33,626 nucleotides of DNA from Martinezella rhizogenes. Lineage in GTDB: Bacteria > Pseudomonadota > Alphaproteobacteria > Rhizobiales > Rhizobiaceae. Each line of letters opens with the position of its first letter. Within the stretch, counting starts at the first letter, position 1. Positions 8,112-16,914 of the stretch are shown piece by piece. The position numbers were made by a program, and so were the translations under genes. Where the stretch lies: contig NZ_JAPYZZ010000031.1 in assembly GCF_027460065.1 (NCBI RefSeq), positions 1 through 33,626 of the forward strand, written 5' to 3'. The notes under the pieces are model-generated. The model did no database searches. It was not told the origin of the DNA and saw nothing but the letters and a program-made list of their open reading frames with translations.

Positions 8112-9020
8112 ATGATAGCACTCCTTTTGAAAAATGGTCGCCGGGCGGCCTCTCTGGCGGCACTTGCGGCTCTGCCGCTGCTGAGCGGTTGCCTTTTCGT
8201 GACGGATACGACCCGGATGGACCCGGACGTCTTTGTCAGGGAAACGGCGCCGGTATTCAATTTTAATTCCGTCAGTTCCAATCGCCAGCCGGAACTGCCG
8301 CCGCAGCCGGGACAGCTTTCGACGCGCCCGCCCGATCTTTTCAGAACCCGCTTCCATCAGGAATATGGTCCGCCGGTACGCGGCCAGGGGCTGCAGGCCC
8401 CGCAGGTGCAGGGCTATAATGCGCCGCAGCCGCAGGGCCAGATGATGGCCTATGGCCTGCCGGTTTCCAATCCGCTGCACCGGGTCATGTATGGCCCGAT
8501 CCGCGACGAAGACCGCTCCTTGCCGGCCATTCCCTATGGTCGCATCGACCCACGTTATCTCAGGCAGGAAGTCAGCTACCAGACGGCGGAAGCGCCGGGC
8601 ACCATCGTGGTCGATACGAAACAGCATTTTCTCTATCTCGTGCAGTCCGGCGGGAAGGCGATCCGTTACGGCGTTGGCCTCGGCCGTGATGGTTATGCCT
8701 GGTCGGGCCGCGGCAAGATCCAGTGGAAGGCGAAGTGGCCGCGCTGGACGCCGCCCGATGAAATGGTCAAGCGCCAACCGGAACTCGCCTCCATCTCCGC
8801 CGCCAATGGCGGCATGACGCCGGGTCTCAACAATCCGCTCGGTGCGCGCGCGCTTTATATCTTCAAGGATGGCAAGGACACGCTGTACCGCGTGCACGGA
8901 ACGCCGGACTGGCAGTCCGTCGGCAAGGCGACGTCCTCCGGCTGCGTGCGCATGCTCAATCAGGATGTGATCGACCTCTACGAACGTGTGCCACAGGGGG
9001 CGCAGATTGTGGTTATCTGA
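8112..9020 (+). CDS. L,D-transpeptidase (YkuD/ErfK), lipoprotein
   Basis: A 302-residue envelope enzyme. From the ATG at 8112 the N-terminus is a hydrophobic signal ending in a lipobox LLSGC, so it is likely a lipoprotein. A Pro/Gln-rich linker follows, then the YkuD domain with HGTPDW and the catalytic SSGCVRM, Cys at about 278. Such enzymes make 3-3 cross-links in peptidoglycan or attach proteins to it; L,D-cross-links are abundant in Agrobacterium. The in-frame start at 8034 would put 26 extra residues before the signal and is less likely. It is a tandem paralogue of the next gene. Confidence 0.88.
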   Translation: MIALLLKNGRRAASLAALAALPLLSGCLFVTDTTRMDPDVFVRETAPVFNFNSVSSNRQPELPPQPGQLSTRPPDLFRTRFHQEYGPPVRGQGLQAPQVQGYNAPQPQGQMMAYGLPVSNPLHRVMYGPIRDEDRSLPAIPYGRIDPRYLRQEVSYQTAEAPGTIVVDTKQHFLYLVQSGGKAIRYGVGLGRDGYAWSGRGKIQWKAKWPRWTPPDEMVKRQPELASISAANGGMTPGLNNPLGARALYIFKDGKDTLYRVHGTPDWQSVGKATSSGCVRMLNQDVIDLYERVPQGAQIVVI

Positions 9021-9178
9021 CCACGTTCTAAAAGAAAGAGATGCGGGCGCCGTTCCGGCAGCGCCTTGTGACTGGCTTTTAGCGGTCGGTTAACTATTTT
9101 CGCAATACGCCTGTGTACGTGGAACAAACGATGTACAACGGCGATATAGCCGTTCGAAATGTGGGACAAACCGGCCTT

Positions 9179-9904
9179 ATGACAAGCACCGACACAGATC
9201 TTTCCAGACGTACTTTCCTTTCCCTTCTGGGTATTTCCTCCGCTTCACTGCTAGCTGGCTGCGCGTCATCAGGCACGGGTGAAGCCATTCGCCAGCAGGC
9301 GAGCAGCATCGGCAGCGATTTCCGCCAGATGTTCTCGTCGGGCGTCAGCGACGCGGAACTGGCCGTCATGTACGGCTCGGTCGAGGATGGCGGTTACGTC
9401 ATTCCCGCGGTTCCCTATCAAAAGATCGACCGCCGTTATTATCGTCAGCGGGTCGTCGACCCGACCGGCGAACGCCCCGGCACCGTCGTCGTCGATACGC
9501 GCTCGCGCTTCCTTTATGTCGTGGAGCAGGGCGGCAGCGCCATGCGTTACGGGGTTGGCATCGGCCGCGATGGTTTCGCCTGGTCGGGCGAAGGTGTCAT
9601 CCAGTGGCGCCAGAAATGGCCGAAATGGACCCCGCCGGACGAAATGGTGGCCCGCCAGCCGGAACTGGTCAAATATTCCTCCAAGAACGGCGGCATGCCG
9701 CCGGGCCTGAAAAACCCGCTCGGTGCCCGCGCGCTCTATATCTTCCAGAACGGCAAGGACACGCTCTACCGTCTGCATGGCTCGCCGGAATGGAACTCCA
9801 TCGGCAAGGCCGTCTCCTCCGGCTGCGTACGCCTGATGAACCAGGACGTCATCGACCTCTACGACCGCGTGCCGCAGAAGGCGCGTGTGGTGGTGTGGCA
9901 GTAA
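9179..9904 (+). CDS. L,D-transpeptidase (YkuD/ErfK), Tat-type lipoprotein
   Basis: A 241-residue paralogue of the preceding gene. From the ATG at 9179 the N-terminus has SRRTFLSLL and a lipobox LLAGC, suggesting Tat export and lipidation. The YkuD domain has HGSPEW and SSGCVRL with Cys at about 216. From GT(I/V)VVDT to the C-terminus the two neighbours align without large gaps and are mostly identical, while their N-termini differ in length and linker. Earlier in-frame starts exist at 9113 (GTG) and 9131 (ATG), but they would push the twin-arginine far inside. A hairpin terminator follows. Confidence 0.88.
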   Translation: MTSTDTDLSRRTFLSLLGISSASLLAGCASSGTGEAIRQQASSIGSDFRQMFSSGVSDAELAVMYGSVEDGGYVIPAVPYQKIDRRYYRQRVVDPTGERPGTVVVDTRSRFLYVVEQGGSAMRYGVGIGRDGFAWSGEGVIQWRQKWPKWTPPDEMVARQPELVKYSSKNGGMPPGLKNPLGARALYIFQNGKDTLYRLHGSPEWNSIGKAVSSGCVRLMNQDVIDLYDRVPQKARVVVWQ

Positions 9905-9924
9905 GCCGAAAACTCCTTACCTAA

Positions 9925-9947
9925 AAAGGCGGCCTTGTGCCGCCTTT
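9925..9947 (+). terminator. Hairpin terminator after the tandem transpeptidases
   Basis: A 9-bp perfect stem aaaggcggc / gccgccttt with a 5-base loop begins 20 bases after the stop codon. Its A/T-rich base makes it able to act in either direction. Confidence 0.65.
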
Positions 9948-9970
9948 AAGGAAACTGCTTCTATACTCGG

Positions 9971-10057
9971 CGTCATCCTCGGGCTCGTCCCGAGGATCTA
10001 ATCACGTCGCACTAAATCGACACGTAGCAGATGCTCGGGACAGGCCCGAGCATGACG
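9971..10057. repeat. Large intergenic inverted repeat (variant dispersed element, copy D)
   Basis: Two 29-base arms (9971-9999 and 10029-10057) are near-perfect inverted copies around a 29-base spacer. Each arm is itself a hairpin (cctcggg...cccgagg and gctcggg...cccgagc). The outer cgtcat / atgacg ends are shared with copies B and E. It lies between a + gene and the convergent ohrR and may also stop transcription. Confidence 0.8.
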
Positions 10058-10091
10058 AACGAGAGCTTGCAGGCCTTCTGGTTTGCAGGGA

Positions 10092-10550
10092 CTACGGCCG
10101 GGAGAGACCTTCCTTCAGCGCATTCACTTGATCGCGCAGCTGCGCCAGCTCCTCCAGCCCGCAGCCGGTGGCCCCGCCGATGGCGGCCATGATCTTCACA
10201 CCCTCTTTCTTGAGGTCGGCGCCCTTTTGGGTCAGCGCCACCAGCACCTGCCGCTCGTCCACGGTGCCGCGTTTGCGGGTGATCAGCCCGGCATGCTCCA
10301 GCCTCTTGAGAAGCGGCGACAGCGTGCCCGAATCGAGCCCCAGCATTTCGCCGAGCGCCTTGACGGTGGATGTCTCCTTTTCCCACAGCGCCATCATGAC
10401 AAGATATTGCGGATAGGTGAGCCCGATCGGGTCCAGCAGCGGTTTATAGGCGCGGGTGAAGGCATGCGCCGCGCCGTAAAGGGCAAAGCATATCTGCTGG
10501 TCCAGCCTCAAAAGGCTTTCCATTGTCTTCTCTTTGCCCTCTGCGTCCAT
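10092..10550 (-). CDS. ohrR: OhrR, MarR-family organic peroxide sensor
   Basis: A 152-residue winged-helix repressor of the MarR family. The sensing cysteine lies in DQQICFALYGAAHAF (Cys21), as in OhrR proteins. LSPLLKRLEHAGLI is the recognition helix region and RGTVDERQVLVALT the wing. Oxidation of the cysteine by organic hydroperoxide releases the repressor from DNA. The ATG at 10550 has GGAG/AGG upstream; a second ATG at 10523 is possible. It is divergent from ohr, with the operator between them. Confidence 0.93.
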   Translation of the reverse strand: MDAEGKEKTMESLLRLDQQICFALYGAAHAFTRAYKPLLDPIGLTYPQYLVMMALWEKETSTVKALGEMLGLDSGTLSPLLKRLEHAGLITRKRGTVDERQVLVALTQKGADLKKEGVKIMAAIGGATGCGLEELAQLRDQVNALKEGLSRP

Positions 10551-10684
10551 TTTCCTGCTCCAAAATCAACCGGGGAGGGAACAATCAGCCCCCGCTTTCG
10601 GTTCCTGCCACATGGATGCGCGGCTAAATTTCGTGAGAATTATCGCAAAAAACAAATCTTCATTCAATGTGCAAAACTATATTG

Positions 10685-10703
10685 CGCACAATTTAATTGT
10701 GCG
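10685..10703. promoter_or_regulatory. OhrR operator in the ohrR-ohr divergent region
   Basis: A perfect palindrome cgcacaatt-t-aattgtgcg lies 39 bases before the ohr start. A weaker half-site, tgtgca at about 10668, lies nearby. Position and AT-rich symmetric form fit the OhrR site expected between these divergent genes. Confidence 0.8.
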
Positions 10704-10742
10704 TTATAAGATGTCCAACACCAACCCGAAGGAGTAAATGCC

Positions 10743-11165
10743 ATGCCCATTCTCTACACGACCAAAGCATCCGCCACCGGTGGCCGCGCCGGCAACGCCA
10801 AGTCGGAAGACGGCGTTCTCGACGTCACGCTCACCGTTCCGAAGGAGCTGGGCGGCGATGGCGCCCGTGGCACCAATCCGGAACAGCTTTTTGCGGCCGG
10901 TTATTCCGCCTGCTTTCTCGGCGCGCTGAAATTCGTTGCCGGCAAGGAAAAGGTAAAGATTCCTGAAGACACCACTGTGACGGCAACTGTCGGCATCGGC
11001 CCGCGCGAAGACGGCGGCGGTTTCGGCATCGAAGTCTCGCTGAAGGCCAATATTCCGGGCGTCGAGCGCGAAGTCGCCGAAAAGCTGGTTGCGGCCGCAC
11101 ACATCGTCTGCCCCTATAGCCACGCCATGCGCACCTCCACGGAAGTGCCGGTCTCGGTGGCCTGA
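10743..11165 (+). CDS. ohr: Ohr, organic hydroperoxide reductase
   Basis: A 140-residue cytosolic thiol peroxidase of the OsmC/Ohr family that reduces organic hydroperoxides with lipoyl-linked reducing power. The two reactive cysteines are visible in YSACF (Cys57) and IVCPYS (Cys123), and GTNPEQLFAAGYSACFLGA is the family signature. AAGGAG lies just before the ATG. It is regulated by the adjacent ohrR gene. Confidence 0.96.
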   Translation: MPILYTTKASATGGRAGNAKSEDGVLDVTLTVPKELGGDGARGTNPEQLFAAGYSACFLGALKFVAGKEKVKIPEDTTVTATVGIGPREDGGGFGIEVSLKANIPGVEREVAEKLVAAAHIVCPYSHAMRTSTEVPVSVA

Positions 11166-11198
11166 TAAGGCGGCTAAGCGCTGGATCGTCACTCTTGG

Positions 11199-11225
11199 GG
11201 CCGGTTCATCCCGGCCTTCTTGTTT
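11199..11225 (+). terminator. Intrinsic terminator of ohr
   Basis: Stem ggccgg (11199-11204) / ccggcc (11211-11216) with a 6-base loop, followed by ttcttgttt. The T-tail overlaps the likely -35 region of the toxin-antitoxin promoter. Confidence 0.75.
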
Positions 11226-11228
11226 ATA

Positions 11229-11252
11229 GAAAGAAATATGCTATATTCTTTC
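11229..11252 (+). promoter_or_regulatory. Operator/promoter of the toxin-antitoxin operon
   Basis: A 7-bp perfect inverted repeat gaaagaa-N10-ttctttc spans the -10-like bases (tatgct/tatatt) and ends 19 bases before the antitoxin start. It is a natural candidate for autorepression by the antitoxin. Confidence 0.6.
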
Positions 11253-11271
11253 CAAGGAAAGGATGTGCGCC

Positions 11272-11655
11272 ATGAATATTCACGCCAAGACCGCCATGGA
11301 TCCCGCATCGCAGGGCAGGGTCGTCACCAAGGCCGTCATCGCCGCCGCCGAGCGGCTGGGCCTGAACGCGGCGCGTACGGCCGATATTCTGGGTGTCTCC
11401 GCGCCAACGGTCTCGCGCATGAAGCGGCTCGATTTCCTTTTGGAGCCGGGCGCCAAGTCCTTCGAGCTTGCGGTGCTGCTGATCCGGGTTTTCCGCTCGC
11501 TGGATGCGATTACCGGCGGCGACGAGGCGGTGGCCAAAAGCTGGCTGCGCAATCACAATACGGCGCTTGATGCCGTGCCTGCCGAAAGGCTCACCACCAT
11601 TACCGGATTGATCGATGTCCTCTCCTATCTGGACGCCCGACGCGCTCCTGTCTGA
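11272..11655 (+). CDS. Xre/MbcA/ParS-type antitoxin (DUF2384-like)
   Basis: A 127-residue protein with an N-terminal helix-turn-helix (LNAARTADILGVSAPTVSRMK) and a C-terminal region with FRSLDAITGGDEAVAKSWLRNHN, which fits the MbcA/ParS toxin-binding domain. It would bind and neutralise the RES-domain toxin encoded next and repress the operon. The ATG at 11272 is preferred over the one at 11263 because AAGGAAAGG at 11254-11262 is correctly spaced only for the second. Its 3' end overlaps the toxin gene by 41 bases. Confidence 0.85.
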   Translation: MNIHAKTAMDPASQGRVVTKAVIAAAERLGLNAARTADILGVSAPTVSRMKRLDFLLEPGAKSFELAVLLIRVFRSLDAITGGDEAVAKSWLRNHNTALDAVPAERLTTITGLIDVLSYLDARRAPV

Positions 11656-12376
11656 AAAACGCGCCGCATCGGGAAAATACTGGCGGCTGGTGGAAGCGCA
11701 GCATCAGGTTTCCACCATGAAGCTGGTGGATACGGTGGAGGAGCAATCGCTGCTGGAGGATATTCTGGAGACGAGTAAAAGGCCGTTTCCGCCTGAGTGC
11801 GCCGGTTTCGATTATCTTCTCGCCACGCCCTTCCGATATGGCGCCGCTTATCCGCATGGCTCGCGTTTCCGCCGCGCGGGTTATACCGAAGGCGTTTATT
11901 ATGCCGCCGCGAAGGTGGAAACGGCACTCGCCGAAATGGCCTTTTACCGGCTGCTGTTTTATGCCGAATCCCCCGGCACGCCGCTGCCGGCCAATCCCGC
12001 CGATTATTCCGCCTTTGCCGCCCGTATCGCCACCGATGCGGCACTTGACCTCACGCAACCCAAACTGAACCGCGACGAGGCGCACTGGACCGATCTCACC
12101 AATTACGAGCCATGCCAGGCGCTGGCCGAGCAGGCGCGTCTGGCGAAGGTGGAGGCGATCCTCTACCGCTCGGTGCGCGATCCCGCCGCTGGCCTCAACA
12201 TCGCGATCCTCTCTCCCAAAGCCTTTGCCGAAAAAGCGCCGGTGGAACGGATGAGCTGGCGCATCCGCCTGTCGAAGACGGGCGTGCAGGCACTATGCGA
12301 ATTTCCGATGCGCAGAACCGGTTTCGCGGTCTCGGATTTCGCCGGCGATCCACGCCTCGCCAGCCTGCTCGGCTGA
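11615..12376 (+). CDS. RES-domain toxin (NAD-consuming, ParT/MbcT family)
   Basis: A 253-residue RES-domain protein. The Arg-Glu-Ser landmarks are visible: FRYG (Arg74), GVYYAAAKVETALAE (Tyr95/Tyr96, Glu102), and LYRSVRD for the serine. Members degrade NAD+ or ADP-ribosylate targets using a fold like that of ADP-ribosyltransferases. The ATG at 11615 lies inside the antitoxin gene, a 41-base overlap that indicates translational coupling. The length is somewhat larger than the minimal RES domain because of an N-terminal extension of about 60 residues. Confidence 0.86.
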   Translation: MSSPIWTPDALLSEKRAASGKYWRLVEAQHQVSTMKLVDTVEEQSLLEDILETSKRPFPPECAGFDYLLATPFRYGAAYPHGSRFRRAGYTEGVYYAAAKVETALAEMAFYRLLFYAESPGTPLPANPADYSAFAARIATDAALDLTQPKLNRDEAHWTDLTNYEPCQALAEQARLAKVEAILYRSVRDPAAGLNIAILSPKAFAEKAPVERMSWRIRLSKTGVQALCEFPMRRTGFAVSDFAGDPRLASLLG

Positions 12377-12398
12377 CGAGGCGTTATTATCGGCAGTT

Positions 12399-13913
<1,515 letters not shown>

Positions 13914-13999
13914 GATGTCGTCTCTGGCAGGACGGACCCGTCAACAACCGTGGTCTGCCACAGGCAGTACCGGGTTTCGGTTCGTGGTGATCCGTCGTG

Positions 14000-14037
14000 A
14001 AAAACAGGCGCAACGGCAGACAAGCTGCATTCTGCGC
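14000..14037 (-). terminator. Attenuator-like terminator in the ABC-F leader
   Basis: On the minus strand a hairpin with outer arms GCGCA/TGCGC (plus positions 14033-14037 and 14008-14012) and an internal gcaga/tctgc alternative is followed by a run of five T (14004-14000). It lies between the leader ORF and the ABC-F start, so it could stop transcription unless refolded. Stem strength is modest. Confidence 0.5.
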
Positions 14038-14072
14038 GGCCTTTTGGGCAAACCAGAGTGTTCGTGTTCCGG

Positions 14073-14147
14073 TCAGCCCTGCAAACGTATCCGCAGGGCA
14101 AAAAGGTGGCAGAGCTGACGATTGCGCCAGAAGCAGGAAATATCCAT
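14073..14147 (-). CDS. 24-residue leader peptide upstream of the ABC-F gene
   Basis: A short frame begins with ATG at 14147, four bases after a near-perfect Shine-Dalgarno AAAGGAGGCT, much stronger than that of the ABC-F gene itself. It encodes a 24-residue peptide beginning MDISCFWRNRQ and ending LRIRLQG. Its last codons and stop overlap a 7-bp hairpin, gccctgc (14076-14082) / gcagggc (14093-14099), so the position of a translating or stalled ribosome would change RNA folding. I do not recognise the peptide. A role as a ribosome-stalling regulatory leader is inference from position, SD strength and hairpins. Confidence 0.65.
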   Translation of the reverse strand: MDISCFWRNRQLCHLFALRIRLQG

Positions 14148-14404
14148 GCGAAGCCTCCTTTCTCGAAACGTGTTGAACTGCTCCTTGATTAACAGCGGCG
14201 GCTGTTCGAGGCAATAGCTTTTGGAGTGGGAGGTCGTGCGAGAGCAAATCCTGTTTGAACGAAATTCAATGGTACACGAGGCGAGGTTTTTTGCGTTGAG
14301 GTATCCCCTCAAGCTCATTCCTGTTCCGGGGAACACAGATGAGGGAAGGAGAGCGCACGACAAAACAGCGAGCTTTGTAGCCGGCGCACCGACTGGAAAT
14401 GCTC
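14148..14404. other. Long leader/promoter region of the ABC-F unit
   Basis: This stretch holds no convincing gene. Frames here are short and lack ribosome sites, apart from the leader ORF that begins at its edge. It probably contains the promoter for the leader-ABC-F transcript, but I cannot pick -35/-10 boxes with confidence. Confidence 0.5.
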
Positions 14405-14432
14405 GGGAGAATGCGGCAAGCCGCACCCTCCC
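14405..14432. terminator. Hairpin downstream of the YciI-like gene
   Basis: A compound stem gggag (14405-14409) / ctccc (14428-14432) and tgcggc / gccgca with a 2x2 internal loop closes on two bases. It lies 30 bases after the stop of the minus-strand YciI-like gene. The T-run is poor. Confidence 0.5.
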
Positions 14433-14462
14433 GTTTCCATGTGGTCCTTAACCCGCGCCGCT

Positions 14463-14885
14463 CTATTGCTTGCCCACACGCGCGCGCAGTTCTTCGACAT
14501 GCGCGGCGATCTCAGGCGTCACCGCATCGCCGAAATCTTCCATCTCGAACATCGGGCGGATTTCGATCTCGCTTTTCTCCAGCATCGGGTTCGGGCAGCG
14601 CTTCACCCATTCCACGGCCTCGTCCATGTCCTTCACATTCCAGATCCAGAAACCGGCGACCAGTTCGTTGGTGTGCGGGAAGGGGCCGTCAACGACGGTG
14701 CGGCTATCGCCGTCGAAGACAACCCGTTTGCCTTTGGAGGAGGGGTGAAGGCCGTCACCGGATTGCATGATGCCGGCATTGACCAGTTCCTCGTTGAATT
14801 TTCCCATGGCTTCCATGAGTTCGGTCGTGGGCATGACGCCTTCTTCGCTGCTCTTGGTGGCTTTTACAAAAACGATTGCACGCAT
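14463..14885 (-). CDS. YciI/DGPF-domain protein
   Basis: A 140-residue protein of the YciI-related (DGPF) family. The mark VVDGPFPHTNELVAGFWIWNVKDMDEAVEW is visible from about residue 66. Function in this family is poorly defined; members often sit beside ECF sigma factors or stress regulators. The second ATG (14885) is chosen because AAGGAGGA abuts the first ATG (14891) with no spacing but lies 6 bases before the second. It follows the MarR gene on the same strand, 93 bases apart, and may share its transcript. Confidence 0.83.
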   Translation of the reverse strand: MRAIVFVKATKSSEEGVMPTTELMEAMGKFNEELVNAGIMQSGDGLHPSSKGKRVVFDGDSRTVVDGPFPHTNELVAGFWIWNVKDMDEAVEWVKRCPNPMLEKSEIEIRPMFEMEDFGDAVTPEIAAHVEELRARVGKQ

Positions 14886-14978
14886 GATCATTCCTCCTTG
14901 ATGTGCGTTTCTGCTGAGTTTCGCTCCCCGGCGCGACGGCCGGATGACATTCTTGCCGATAAAAGTGGCGTTATCCCG

Positions 14979-15425
14979 TCAGCCGAGATCGATGAGATCG
15001 CGGCGCAGCCGGCCCGGGTCGCCGCTGCCGATCTTTGTCTCCACTTCGGCGTGGGTCTGTTCCCAGATGGGGAAGGCGACTGCAAGCACCGCCATGCCCT
15101 CCGGCGTCAGCCGCAGCCGCTTGCCGCGCTTGTCCTTGGGGTCAGGCTCGATGCGCACCAGCCCGCGCCGCTCCAGCGGTTTGAGCGCCGCCGTCAGCGT
15201 CGTGCGGTCCATCGCCAGAAGATTGGCAACCGGCCCCATCGGCGGCGGCTCCGGCCGGTTGAGCGATATCAGCAGGGAAAACTGGCCATTGGTGATTCCC
15301 GCTGGCTTCAATGCATTGTCGAAAAGTCGCGCCAAAGCCCGCGCCGCACGCTGCGCATGCAGGCAAAGACAGGAGTCTCGCACGAGAAGGGTTGTCGAAA
15401 AAGGAATCACGCCGGCGTTTGACAT
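14979..15425 (-). CDS. MarR-family regulator with a CxC pair
   Basis: A 148-residue winged-helix regulator. MDRTTLTAALKPLERRGLVRIEPDPKDKR-type sequence is the MarR DNA-binding core. Near the N-terminus RDSCLCLHAQRAARAL carries two cysteines two apart, which could sense oxidants or electrophiles. It is divergent from the DUF899 operon, and the palindrome at 15437-15448 lies between their starts, so repression of that operon and of itself is likely. Confidence 0.85.
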   Translation of the reverse strand: MSNAGVIPFSTTLLVRDSCLCLHAQRAARALARLFDNALKPAGITNGQFSLLISLNRPEPPPMGPVANLLAMDRTTLTAALKPLERRGLVRIEPDPKDKRGKRLRLTPEGMAVLAVAFPIWEQTHAEVETKIGSGDPGRLRRDLIDLG

Positions 15426-15436
15426 GCGGTAAATAT

Positions 15437-15448
15437 GTTGATATCAAC
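15437..15448. promoter_or_regulatory. Palindromic operator between marR and the DUF899 operon
   Basis: A perfect 12-base palindrome gttgatatcaac lies 12 bases upstream of the MarR start, inside an AT-rich stretch that probably contains both divergent promoters. It is a good candidate for the MarR dimer site. Confidence 0.6.
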
Positions 15449-15573
15449 CTAATTAGTCAAGCGGAACTTGAGGCTCCGCAGACTGTTTATTGCCTTTCAG
15501 CACAGAAATAGGCGGCGCCCTCCGGTGGAGCGGAGCGTGCCGCGGTGAAAGACGGATCCAAGGAGGAAAGATC

Positions 15574-16302
15574 ATGTCTCATCCCGTCGTTTCGAAGGAG
15601 GAGTGGCTTGCGGCCCGCCGCGATCTGCTGGTGAAGGAAAAGGAACTGACCCGCGCCCGTGACAGGCTGAATGAGGCCCGGCGCGCGCTGCCCTGGGAGG
15701 AGGTGACGAAGGACTATATCTTCGATGCGCCTTCCGGCCCCAGGTCACTGAAGGAGCTGTTCGGCGATTGCAGCCAGCTCATCGTTTATCACTTCATGCT
15801 GGCGCCGGACTGGGACGAGGGCTGCGTTGGCTGCTCCTTCTTCGCCGATCATGTCGATGGCGCGCTCATTCACCTCAAGCATGGCGATGCGGGTTTCGTC
15901 GCGGTTTCGCGCGCACCGCTTGAGAAGATCGAGGGCTACAGACACCGCATGGGCTGGAAATTTCCCTGGGTTTCAGCCGAGGGGAACGATTTCAACTATG
16001 ACTATCAGGCCTCATTTCGCGACGAGGACATGGCCAAAGGTGAAATCACCTACAATTACCGTGACATGGCGCCCTATGGCGACCTGAAGGACCTGCACGG
16101 TATCAGCGTTTTCGCCAAGGGTGAGGACGGCAAGATTTACCACACTTATTCCACTTATGCCCGCGGGGCCGAGCAGACGCTCGGCACGTTGATGCTTCTC
16201 GATCTGGTGCCAAAAGGCCGTAATGAAGAAGAGGTAATGGATTGGGTGCGCCGCCACGACCAGTATGAGGATGCGCCGAAGGCCGCTTCCTGCTGCCACT
16301 GA
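15574..16302 (+). CDS. DUF899 family protein (thioredoxin-like)
   Basis: A 242-residue protein of the DUF899 family. The region DWDEGCVGCSFFADH (Cys84-x-x-Cys87) and GWKFPWVSAEGNDFNYDY are typical and suggest a thioredoxin-like fold with a redox CxxC. The C-terminal CCH is unusual. The activity is not known. AAGGAGG stands 9 bases before the ATG at 15574. It is the first gene of a three-gene run (DUF899, DUF1579, VOC). Confidence 0.85.
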   Translation: MSHPVVSKEEWLAARRDLLVKEKELTRARDRLNEARRALPWEEVTKDYIFDAPSGPRSLKELFGDCSQLIVYHFMLAPDWDEGCVGCSFFADHVDGALIHLKHGDAGFVAVSRAPLEKIEGYRHRMGWKFPWVSAEGNDFNYDYQASFRDEDMAKGEITYNYRDMAPYGDLKDLHGISVFAKGEDGKIYHTYSTYARGAEQTLGTLMLLDLVPKGRNEEEVMDWVRRHDQYEDAPKAASCCH

Positions 16303-16327
16303 AAAGAGAGACGAGGAGGAGACGACA

Positions 16328-16816
16328 ATGGAAATGCCAAGTGTGAAGCCGCAGAAGGAACACGAATTCCTGTCGAGGCTCGTCGGCGACTGGATCATGG
16401 TCGCCGGCCATGACGGATACAACCCCGATGATCCCAACCAGCGTTTCACCGAGACCGTCCGCTCCATCGGCGGCTTGTGGGTCATCGGTGAAGGCAGTGG
16501 CGGAATGCCTGACGGCGACCGCATGACGGCCGTGATCACGGTTGGTTTCGACCCGGCCAGGGGCAACTTCGTCGGCACCTGGGTGGGCTCGATGATGACC
16601 CATCTCTGGGTTTACAAGGGTTGGCTGGAAGAGGACGGCAAGACCCTGACGCTGGAGGCGGATGGTCCCGCCTTTGACGGTTCCGGAGACACCGCCACCT
16701 ATCACGACGTGTTGGTGCTGCATGACGATAATCACCGCAGCTTTTCCGGCAGCGTCAAGCAGCCGGATGGCACCTTCAAGACCTTCATGACATCGGAGTT
16801 CCGGCGCAAGACGTAA
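16328..16816 (+). CDS. DUF1579 family protein
   Basis: A 162-residue protein resembling DUF1579. Marks are EHEFLSRLVGDWIM near the start, then a repeated beta-strand pattern with GEGSGGMPDG and FVGTWVGSMMTHLWVYKG, suggesting a lipocalin-like barrel. Its function is unknown. The start at 16328 follows GAGGAGGAGACGACA, 25 bases after the DUF899 stop. The string gagacgacaATG recurs before the next gene, as if ribosome site and start had been copied together. Confidence 0.82.
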   Translation: MEMPSVKPQKEHEFLSRLVGDWIMVAGHDGYNPDDPNQRFTETVRSIGGLWVIGEGSGGMPDGDRMTAVITVGFDPARGNFVGTWVGSMMTHLWVYKGWLEEDGKTLTLEADGPAFDGSGDTATYHDVLVLHDDNHRSFSGSVKQPDGTFKTFMTSEFRRKT

Positions 16817-16914
16817 ACCGCGCCGGGTTCTGGCCGCACGACAAGCGCCGCCGCGTCCTGCGGCGGGCACTTAACTGAACTACACCACGCACCCAATCTC
16901 CAGAGGAGACGACA

